DNA of 64,000 nucleotides, from positions 1 to 64,000 of the forward strand of contig CAJFTO010000001.1 in assembly GCA_904419955.1 (NCBI GenBank). Reading direction: 5' to 3'. How positions within the stretch are numbered: position 1 is the first letter of the stretch; each line of letters opens with the position of its first letter. Under the pieces are notes generated by a model that was given only the letters and a program-made list of their open reading frames with translations, ran no database searches and was not told where the DNA came from. Position numbers and translations under genes: made by a program. Origin of the DNA: Candidatus Roslinia caecavium (GTDB taxonomy: Bacteria; Bacillota; Clostridia; Monoglobales; Monoglobaceae). Positions 1 to 7,349 of the stretch are shown here, one piece after another.

Positions 1-37
1 TGCATTTCATTTCAACCGCCTTTATTATAGTATCTTT

Positions 38-66
38 ATTATACCATAATCTGACGATTTTTTCAA
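38..66 (-). promoter_or_regulatory. Outward sigma-A-like promoter at left edge
   Basis: On the minus strand TTGAAA (61-66) and TATAAT (38-43) are separated by exactly 17 bp. The promoter points off the left end of the window, so the gene it serves lies outside. It is divergent from the large pectinase gene. Confidence 0.6.
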
Positions 67-152
67 CAATTTTTTATGAATTTTTAGAGGTTACCTTAAA
101 ATTATATAAATCAAATCTTTTAAAAACCAGGAAAAAGGAGAGAAAGCAAAAA

Positions 153-3100
153 ATGAGAAAACAAAAAATTGTTAGTCTGGTTCTGGCGCTCGCTATGATC
201 TGCGCTTGTTTTACCGGCTCGTTCACTTTTGTTTCCGCAGCGGAAGACGACGCCGCAACCTTAGCCGAGGGCGCGGTCGTATATAACTTCAGCTCGACGG
301 AGCAAGCGGACGCGGTTAACGTCAAAGCTACCGACAGGTACTCGAGCCAAAGCGGATACGGCTTTGTCGAGACCGCTCAGTCGATCCCCGCGGGTTCGCC
401 GAGGTCGGTGGATCTCGACGGGATCGTTCAGGACGAAAGCGGCGTTAGTATAACCGAGACCGAGGCTACGACCTCGTACAGCAGTTCTTCGGACTACAAC
501 TACGGCGGTATCATATTCGGCTTCGACGCGGGCGACCCGGGAGCTTACAAGATCACCGTAAATACGACCGAAGGAACGACCTCCGATAACGCGCAGATAG
601 CCGTGTCGGGTATGGAAGCGAGAAGGATCACGGGTACCGGCGCGTGGGACGCGGCGGGGCTTGTAGCGCGCAACACGGTAGCCGTATGGAGCGGTAATTC
701 GTGGAGCTATAACTACGTATCCGCGGACGGATATATAGAAGTCGAGGTGGAGCCGAACGCGAGACCGAATTCGGACGGAACGACGGTCGGCATAGAGTCG
801 ATAGTCGTAGAGCCTATAGCCAACAATCCGGCCGACGGCAAGCCGACGATATTCATACTCGGCGACTCCACGCAGAAAACCTACACCTTTGAAGAGGACG
901 GCATGAGCTCGTGGGGACAGACGATATACAGACTGTTTGACTTAGACGAGGTCAACGTCGTCAACTACTCGATGGGCGGACGCTGTATGCGTTCGAGCTA
1001 CACCGAGGGCAGGTTCAACGACGTGCTTATGACCGCCAAAGAAGGCGACTACATACTTATCCACTCGGCGCATAACGACGAGAGACCGACCGAGATAAAC
1101 CAGAGATTCGGCGGCGGCTCAAACGACGAGCTCTATCCGCAGTGGCTGGATATGTACTGCGACGCGGCGACCGTAAGAGGCCTGAACACCGTGCTCGTAT
1201 CGGGCATGCCGAGGACTAACGACGGCGTTCCGATAACAACCTCCGAAAAACCGAACGGTTTCGATCCGGATTCGCCTACGTTCATGCAGAATAAGGCCGC
1301 GGAGAGTACGACCGATACGATAGAATATGTCGATCTGTTCCATCTTGCAAAGGATTATTTGGAGAAAATAGGCTCCGACGAGACCAAGAACATCTATCTG
1401 AGCCTCGAGGCCGGCGAATCACCGGGTAAGACCAACAGCGGTTCGTACGCTAACGGACACCCCGACGACAAGATAGACGGCACGCATTATAAAGAAGCCG
1501 CGGGCAAGGCGTACAGCAAGCTCATAGGCGAAGATATAGTAAGACAGGCTAACGAGACGGACAGCGTCGTTATGGATACCCTCGCGGGCTATCTCACGGA
1601 CGACGTTCAGGCCGGGAATTGGGATAACGTATTCCCCGAACAGAGGGCTAAGGACGTAACCGAGGTCGCTCTAAACGGAAACCCTGAAGGCTCGAGTTCG
1701 TACTACAGAAATCAGATAGAGAAAGCGCTTCAGCTCGGGATCATGGACACCGACGAGAACGACATGTTCAATCCCACGGACAACATGAAGACGAACGACT
1801 TCATCGCGGCGCTCTGCGCTATCTGGAGACTCGACGCCGCTGAGTTCAGCGAATTCTACGGCAGCGGCGATCTGACGCGCGAGGTCATGGCGGCTATTAT
1901 TTTAGACGCTTACGAATTAAAATTCGGCAAGGCTGCGGACGGATCGTGGAACAAACCCGCCTACATGACCGACTACAACGGAACGAACCTCTCGCCCGAC
2001 GACCCGAACTACGATCCTAACCTCACCGGACAGAGTTCGCAGTATTACCCGCTGGTAGGCTGGGGCGTTTTAGAGGATACGAACGAAATATCTAAGGAAT
2101 ACGCGGCCGACTTTATGGAGGTATACAACTTAGGTCTTATGAGAAGCGAGAAGGATCTGAGCCGCGTACAGATGATAAACGGCGCCGAGCTTGAACCGAA
2201 AACCTACGTCACAAGAGAAAAGGCGGCTAAGGAACTGTACTTCTTATTCGGACTCGTTCAAAACATAAAGACCGAGAACCAGGTTACGCAAGTTCCCGAA
2301 AACTACGGCGGCGCGGCCGAATACGACGTTGTATATACGCCGATAGACTACGCGGCTCCCGACTATGAATTTGAGAGCGTGCATATAGCCTTCGACGGCG
2401 CCGTATCCGTTACGCTTAAGTACAACGGTTCGGCTCAGGAGACGAACAAGCTCGCGGTACAGGTAAACGACGGCGAGATACAGTACTACGACGTTACCGG
2501 CTCGGGCGAAGTCCAGGGCATAGACGCTCGGCTCGGCGTGGGCGACACGGTTACGATGTACGTTCAAAAGAGCGATTCGGATACGACAAAGCTGAGCGCC
2601 GACAGAACGGCTACGTATCAGGAAATACCGGCTAAGGAATATATCGTCTCCACAGTCGCGGGGATCCAGAACGGAACATTGGCGCTCTCGGTACTGGGCG
2701 CGGAGACCGCGGAACTCTCAGCCGACGCTACGACCTGGTGGAAGGCGAGCGAGAGCGTTTCCACAAACGAAGTCCTGATGGAAGGTCTCACCTCGCTCAA
2801 CGACTTGACGTATACAAAAAATTCCGCGACTATCGACGGAGAAAATTTCTCGGGATATATAACCCACGCGGATGAAAACGGCGCGTTCCCGTACGATTCG
2901 AGCAGAAAGACCGCGCTCAGATTCGTCGCTCCGTCCGACGGCGTCCTCACGGCTTACGCCGTAAACATCGGAAATACAAAGAACTTCCTGATCGGCGACG
3001 AGGAGACAAGTACGATCATTACCCAGACCACCGGAACGTCCGGCAGAGACCAGAGCATAAGCGCTCCTGTCGAGGCGGGCAAATCGTATCTGATAACGAT

Positions 3101-6080
3101 CGCCGGTTCAAGGGGCAGATTCGTAGGCGTTTCGTTCACAGTGGGCGCGCCGGTCGTAACGACGACGGCGTACTCGGGCGATACGGTCGTAGTTACCGCG
3201 ACGCCGAACGAAGGTTTCTTCACTGAAGAGGTGACGGCTACCACCGCCGACGGCGACAACGTTACGGTCGTCAGCGACGGCGCTAACGCGTACAGCTTCA
3301 CGATGCCCGAATCCAACGTAAGCGTCAGCGCGGCGTTTGCGGAAGGTCAGGCTCCCGCGCCCGAACCGGAAAATGTGGTATACCGGATAAACAGCGCGTA
3401 CTTTGACGAAAACGGCTCCCTCTACGCGGATATCGAATATATCGGCGAGGATACCGCTCCCGCGGCTACGCTTATCGCGGCTTCGTATGACCAAAGCGGC
3501 ATAATGACCGACATGGCTGCGTTTGATATAAACGGTTCTCAAACCGTTAACGAGGCGGATATAACCAATCCCGTCGGCGGTTCCGTCAAACTCTATATCT
3601 GGAACAATATGGAGGATATGCAGCCTCTCAGCGAGGTCAAAGAGGTCGGAGACGCGCCTCAGACCGACAAGATCGTTTTGACCCAAGATAGCAGCGGAAC
3701 AAGAGAGAGCTATAATACGATAACCGAGGCTGTAAGCAGAGCGGCGGAGCTGAGCCCGGCGTCGGAAGACGAGCGCGTCGTGATCTCGATGCTTCCGGGA
3801 ACGTACAGAGAACAGCTCACTATAGACACGCCGTATATAACGTTTAAAAAGGCCGACAGCGCGGCCGTGCACAATATCGACGCGCTCGAAGACGGCGAGA
3901 AGGATCCGACTACCGGCACGTACCTGCCCGACGATTCTCAGGAGGTTATTATAACCTGGTACTACGGCATAGGCTATCAGTATAAGAGCGTAGGCGCGGA
4001 CGGCAGATACGACGCGGACCTTGCGGCAGGCTCCGCTACCGGCGCTTCGGGCAACGCGGTTCAGCGCTGGGGAGCGACCGTACTGCTCAACAGCGGCGCC
4101 CACGACTTTACAGCCGAGGATATAGTATTTGAGAACTCCTTCAACAGATATATGACCCAGGAAGAGCTCGACGACTATGTGACCGTAGAACCGAACGGAA
4201 CCAAACCCGTACGTACGGCAAACAGCGACGTCGCCGCCAACGACTATAACGAACGCGCGGCCACGATATATTCGCGCGGCGCGGATCGCGTCCAGATGCT
4301 GGGCTGTAAGTTCTTAAGCTCGCAGGATACCATGGGCACGGGCGGCAGGATGCTGTTCGACGACTGTTATATAGAGGGCAGAACCGACTATATGTGCGGC
4401 GGCGGCACGGTCGTATACAACAACTGCGATCTTATGGTATACGGCTACAGCGACACTAACGGTTCAGGCACGTTTACCGCGCCGCAAAGCCCGTTTGTGG
4501 ACGACGACTACGGCTACCTGTTCAACGAGTGCTATCTCGGCCACACCAAATCCGGAGTCAGCGGAGCCACGCTGGGTAGACCCTGGGGTCAGGACGCTCA
4601 CGTAACGTACAAGAACTGCGTACTTCAAGCCAGCGACACCGTCGTAGCTATCGGCTGGGCGGATATGAGCGGAAACAGAAAAGAAGACGCGTTCTTCAGA
4701 GAATATGGAACTAAATTGGCAAACGGCTTGAACGCCGACCTCAGCGGACGCCTCGACGGCACGATCCTTAACGACTGGTCGGTCTTAGAACACAATCCGT
4801 ATAACTACTTAGACGGAAACGACGGCTGGGATCCGTTAGACCTCGCAGGCGAATACGCGGGCGTTAATACGACGGCGGCGGAGACCACGCTCGAGATTCC
4901 CGAGGGGACGAGCAACCAAGTAGCCCTTCCCGCGGCTCCGTCCGGCTATGAATTTAGGTGGGAGTCCAACACCGAATACGCGGTAGTAAGCGACGACGGA
5001 GCTACGGTCAGAGTGATCAGACCGGCTAACGGCGAGGAACCGATCAGCACGACCATCACCCTCTACGTTCGCGAGACGGGCGATAACTCGATCGGAACGA
5101 GATCGACCATACCCGTCGTGATCAGTCCGACCACCGATACCGAAAACGTATTTACGGTAAGCGGAACGATCTCGATAGACGGCGCGGCGGCGGTTCAGGA
5201 CGTGACCGTTCACGTGGGCTTCTACTTAGGCGGCGCGCTTATCAAGCAGGTCGAGGCTACCATACCTCAGGGCGGCTCTTCGGCGCAGTACGAGGCTACC
5301 GGAATACCCGCGGGTTCGTACGACGTAGTATTTAATTCGTTGGTAGACGAGTATAAAGTCCTCGCTCCGACCGACGGCGCTACGACCGTTACCGGAACGG
5401 CCGGCGACTCGAACACGATAGACGCGACGGTAAGACGTCTTGTAAATAAGGAGTTTGGCGTTACGTCGTCTCCGACCTCGATCGGTTCGGGCGCGAGCGT
5501 CAATTCCAGCGGCGGCGCGTTCACTGTGACCGGTAACGGAACCGGCGGCGCATACTGGAACGTCTCGGATATGATACCCGATCTTTCGGATTCCGACACG
5601 GTCACGATTACGTTTACTGTCGACATGAGCGCTCCGTATCAAGCGAGCAATAACGGCGCGGCCATAGATATAACCAACGGCAGACCCGACAGTTTCAGTA
5701 TTTCCGCTGACGAAAACAGATATGCGAGAACGAACGCGGGTCGTTGGGATCAGCTAAATATATTCGACAACGGCGCGGGCGCGACGAGCGGGTCTTCCAA
5801 TAACGAGCGTCAGTGGCTGAACTGCTCCGGCAGTAAGTTTAACGCAAGCGAAGAGGCTCGGCTTCAGACGGTGGAGATAACCATCGACTACAAGAACTCT
5901 AAGACGACCGCAAGGGCTAAAGTCGCAAGCGCGGAAGAATGGCAGTCCTACGACGCGTTCACCGGCTTCCCTGCTAATCCCGACAAAGACGATCTCTATA
6001 TGTCGGTATATCCCGGCGACGCGGGTTCGAATACGTTTACTATTCAGGATATAAGCGTGGCTTATTCCGTATTTGAATAA
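153..6080 (+). CDS. Secreted multidomain pectin enzyme: SGNH (rhamnogalacturonan acetylesterase-like) esterase, SLH-like repeats and pectin methylesterase
   Basis: A 1975-residue exported protein. Residues 1-30 are a signal peptide with a probable cut after VSAA. A beta-rich N-terminal domain is followed by a GDSL/SGNH esterase of the rhamnogalacturonan acetylesterase type: G237-D238-S239 nucleophile motif, H307-N308-D309 block and a D442/H445 catalytic pair. Residues about 520-780 resemble degenerate SLH repeats. A beta-domain and an InlB-type repeat with 'FTMPESNVSVSAAF' follow, then a module of about 95 residues shared with two other proteins here (1075-1168). Residues about 1173-1560 are a pectinesterase with Q1391-D1392, D1412 and LGRPWG (R1476, W1478). 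Beta-sandwich domains close the protein. It should remove acetyl and methyl esters from pectin outside the cell. AAAGGAG lies 12 nt before the ATG. Domain families are clear, but exact specificity is inferred. Confidence 0.9.
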   Translation: MRKQKIVSLVLALAMICACFTGSFTFVSAAEDDAATLAEGAVVYNFSSTEQADAVNVKATDRYSSQSGYGFVETAQSIPAGSPRSVDLDGIVQDESGVSITETEATTSYSSSSDYNYGGIIFGFDAGDPGAYKITVNTTEGTTSDNAQIAVSGMEARRITGTGAWDAAGLVARNTVAVWSGNSWSYNYVSADGYIEVEVEPNARPNSDGTTVGIESIVVEPIANNPADGKPTIFILGDSTQKTYTFEEDGMSSWGQTIYRLFDLDEVNVVNYSMGGRCMRSSYTEGRFNDVLMTAKEGDYILIHSAHNDERPTEINQRFGGGSNDELYPQWLDMYCDAATVRGLNTVLVSGMPRTNDGVPITTSEKPNGFDPDSPTFMQNKAAESTTDTIEYVDLFHLAKDYLEKIGSDETKNIYLSLEAGESPGKTNSGSYANGHPDDKIDGTHYKEAAGKAYSKLIGEDIVRQANETDSVVMDTLAGYLTDDVQAGNWDNVFPEQRAKDVTEVALNGNPEGSSSYYRNQIEKALQLGIMDTDENDMFNPTDNMKTNDFIAALCAIWRLDAAEFSEFYGSGDLTREVMAAIILDAYELKFGKAADGSWNKPAYMTDYNGTNLSPDDPNYDPNLTGQSSQYYPLVGWGVLEDTNEISKEYAADFMEVYNLGLMRSEKDLSRVQMINGAELEPKTYVTREKAAKELYFLFGLVQNIKTENQVTQVPENYGGAAEYDVVYTPIDYAAPDYEFESVHIAFDGAVSVTLKYNGSAQETNKLAVQVNDGEIQYYDVTGSGEVQGIDARLGVGDTVTMYVQKSDSDTTKLSADRTATYQEIPAKEYIVSTVAGIQNGTLALSVLGAETAELSADATTWWKASESVSTNEVLMEGLTSLNDLTYTKNSATIDGENFSGYITHADENGAFPYDSSRKTALRFVAPSDGVLTAYAVNIGNTKNFLIGDEETSTIITQTTGTSGRDQSISAPVEAGKSYLITIAGSRGRFVGVSFTVGAPVVTTTAYSGDTVVVTATPNEGFFTEEVTATTADGDNVTVVSDGANAYSFTMPESNVSVSAAFAEGQAPAPEPENVVYRINSAYFDENGSLYADIEYIGEDTAPAATLIAASYDQSGIMTDMAAFDINGSQTVNEADITNPVGGSVKLYIWNNMEDMQPLSEVKEVGDAPQTDKIVLTQDSSGTRESYNTITEAVSRAAELSPASEDERVVISMLPGTYREQLTIDTPYITFKKADSAAVHNIDALEDGEKDPTTGTYLPDDSQEVIITWYYGIGYQYKSVGADGRYDADLAAGSATGASGNAVQRWGATVLLNSGAHDFTAEDIVFENSFNRYMTQEELDDYVTVEPNGTKPVRTANSDVAANDYNERAATIYSRGADRVQMLGCKFLSSQDTMGTGGRMLFDDCYIEGRTDYMCGGGTVVYNNCDLMVYGYSDTNGSGTFTAPQSPFVDDDYGYLFNECYLGHTKSGVSGATLGRPWGQDAHVTYKNCVLQASDTVVAIGWADMSGNRKEDAFFREYGTKLANGLNADLSGRLDGTILNDWSVLEHNPYNYLDGNDGWDPLDLAGEYAGVNTTAAETTLEIPEGTSNQVALPAAPSGYEFRWESNTEYAVVSDDGATVRVIRPANGEEPISTTITLYVRETGDNSIGTRSTIPVVISPTTDTENVFTVSGTISIDGAAAVQDVTVHVGFYLGGALIKQVEATIPQGGSSAQYEATGIPAGSYDVVFNSLVDEYKVLAPTDGATTVTGTAGDSNTIDATVRRLVNKEFGVTSSPTSIGSGASVNSSGGAFTVTGNGTGGAYWNVSDMIPDLSDSDTVTITFTVDMSAPYQASNNGAAIDITNGRPDSFSISADENRYARTNAGRWDQLNIFDNGAGATSGSSNNERQWLNCSGSKFNASEEARLQTVEITIDYKNSKTTARAKVASAEEWQSYDAFTGFPANPDKDDLYMSVYPGDAGSNTFTIQDISVAYSVFE
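3373..3660 (+). repeat. Shared extracellular module, copy 1 (internal)
   Basis: Residues about 1074-1169 of the pectinase. The pattern is a beta-rich stretch, then 'AASYDQSGIMTDMAAFDI', then a signature of the form K-hydrophobic-hydrophobic-hydrophobic-W followed by QPLS. The same layout closes the proteins ending at 42587 (+) and 55178 (-). Function unknown. Here it sits between the esterase half and the pectinesterase half. Confidence 0.65.
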
Positions 6081-6121
6081 AAAATAATTTTTAGAATTAT
6101 TTATAGATTTCTTTCCAATTG

Positions 6122-6150
6122 CAAGGCGCCTTTAAACGGGCGCCTTGTTT
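6122..6150 (+). terminator. Terminator of the pectinase gene
   Basis: A perfect 9-bp stem (CAAGGCGCC 6122-6130, GGCGCCTTG 6139-6147) followed by a short T tract. It lies 41 bp after the stop codon. The flank before the stem is nearly repeated before the next terminator at 6342. Confidence 0.8.
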
Positions 6151-6221
6151 AAATTATACCGTCTGTTTAAATATGAATATAATATTAAAATTGGCATTAC
6201 CCAAAAAGCGCGATCCGGTCA

Positions 6222-6250
6222 TTGTTTTATAAAAAATATATTTGTATAAT
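6222..6250 (+). promoter_or_regulatory. Orphan promoter with no ORF behind it
   Basis: TTGTTT (6222-6227), 17 bp, TATAAT (6245-6250). It reads into about 115 bp without a credible plus-strand ORF and ends at the hairpin at 6342-6367, so it may drive a small RNA. Confidence 0.45.
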
Positions 6251-6256
6251 AAAGAT

Positions 6257-6371
6257 GCGAGCGAAAAAGCGGTCTGATAAACCGTCTTTTCCCGATTTAA
6301 AAACGTTAATAATTTTAAATTATTAAGATTTCTTCCCAATTAAAAGACGTCCCCAAAGGCGTCTTTTCTTA
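6257..6371 (+). ncRNA. Candidate small RNA of about 115 nt
   Basis: Inferred from a promoter with ideal spacing (6222-6250) and a rho-independent terminator (AAAAGACG 6342-6349, CGTCTTTT 6360-6367, then CTTATTTT). The interval holds a small internal hairpin around GGTctgataaACC and no ribosome-binding site or ORF. The 6081-6442 gap holds only this, the pectinase terminator and the kinase-gene terminator. I recognise no known RNA family. Confidence 0.35.
6342..6371 (+). terminator. Terminator ending the candidate small RNA
   Basis: An 8-bp stem AAAAGACG/CGTCTTTT with a 10-nt loop and a T-rich tail. The 25-30 bp before it (around ATTATTAAGATTTCTTCCCA) closely match the flank of the pectinase terminator 223 bp upstream, which suggests a duplicated terminator unit. 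Confidence 0.65.
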
Positions 6372-6391
6372 TTTTACGCAGGCCTTCGCGA

Positions 6392-6422
6392 CAAAAAAAG
6401 AGGACGCTTTACGCATCCTCTT
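6392..6422 (-). terminator. Terminator after the APH-family kinase gene
   Basis: On the minus strand a stem AAGAGGA/TCCTCTT (6398-6422) is followed by seven T residues (6393-6399). It lies just after the minus-strand stop codon. Confidence 0.8.
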
Positions 6423-6442
6423 AAAATTATCGTAGTTTAATA

Positions 6443-7192
6443 TTATTCGTAGTCCACAACGTTGACCCATCTGCTGAGGAATTCCTTCTCCTCTTCCTTG
6501 CCCTTTACCGACTGCGAAGCCGCTACGATAGGCATCCACTTCTGTACGTACTGCTTAGCGGTATCGCTCTTCTTGCAGAACAGGTCGAGGTACTTGTCGG
6601 CCAGCTTTTCCTTGCCCTCGAGGCAGAACAGCAGGTAGGTCCTTGCGACGTCCGCGCTCGCGTTGCCCTGCGTAGCGTGCGACCAGTCGATGACGTACGG
6701 CGTTCCGTCGTCCTTGATTATGATATTGCTGGGGTTGAAATCGCCGTGACAGAGCTTATTGTGCTTGGGCATACCCTCGAGTCTGGTGTGCAGCTCGTAT
6801 CTCGTGGTAGCGTCGAATTTCGACTCGCTTATCTTTCTGTTCATCTTGTCCTTAAGCTTATTGAGCAGCGGCGCCTTATGGCCCTGAACCTCCATCTGAA
6901 GATCGACGAACATTTCGATGTATTCGTCCTCTTTGTCCGGGTTCTCCTCCATCAGCTCGGCTAAGGTCTTGCCCTCGATATAGTCTATCTTGATGACCCA
7001 TTTGCCGTCTATCTTTGTGACCTCGTTCAAAGCCGGGATATTAAGACCGGTCTCCTCGACTCTGGCCTGATTAAGCGCTTCGTTGAGGATATCCGCCTTG
7101 GAAAAATTCTCGCCGAATACCTTCAGTACCATATCGCCGTCTTTGTATATGACTTTATTAGGTCTTACCGCCAGTTCTTTCTCAAAACTCAT
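6443..7192 (-). CDS. APH-fold phosphotransferase (aminoglycoside/choline-kinase-like)
   Basis: A 249-residue cytosolic kinase-fold protein. The catalytic loop HGDFNPSN and the metal-binding VIDW segment are those of the aminoglycoside phosphotransferase / homoserine kinase / choline kinase superfamily. An N-terminal segment 'VIYKDGDMVLKVFGENFSKADILNEA' fits the nucleotide-binding lobe. I chose the ATG at 7192 because AAAGGAGAG lies directly upstream; the longer open frame to 7258 has no such site. The substrate cannot be told from sequence: a sugar, an amino alcohol or a drug are all possible. Similar genes are common in gut Clostridia and need not mean resistance. It lies downstream of adhE on the same strand with no clear terminator between them, so some co-transcription is possible. 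Confidence 0.8.
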   Translation of the reverse strand: MSFEKELAVRPNKVIYKDGDMVLKVFGENFSKADILNEALNQARVEETGLNIPALNEVTKIDGKWVIKIDYIEGKTLAELMEENPDKEDEYIEMFVDLQMEVQGHKAPLLNKLKDKMNRKISESKFDATTRYELHTRLEGMPKHNKLCHGDFNPSNIIIKDDGTPYVIDWSHATQGNASADVARTYLLFCLEGKEKLADKYLDLFCKKSDTAKQYVQKWMPIVAASQSVKGKEEEKEFLSRWVNVVDYE

Positions 7193-7349
7193 GGTTGCAC
7201 TCTCCTTTACATATATTTTTATATTTCTGAAATAAACAGCAGCTTTATATACGCTCATACCCGCGCGGCGCGTCTTTCAAACCGAACCGTGCGGGATAGA
7301 ACGTTATTCTCCGGCTCTCTCCGCCGGTCATTATCTAAACAAACACGCC

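Noticed and set aside
3108-4103. 331-codon frame antisense to the pectinase
   Set aside because: Shadow of a gene with identifiable catalytic motifs; composition is that of reversed codons.
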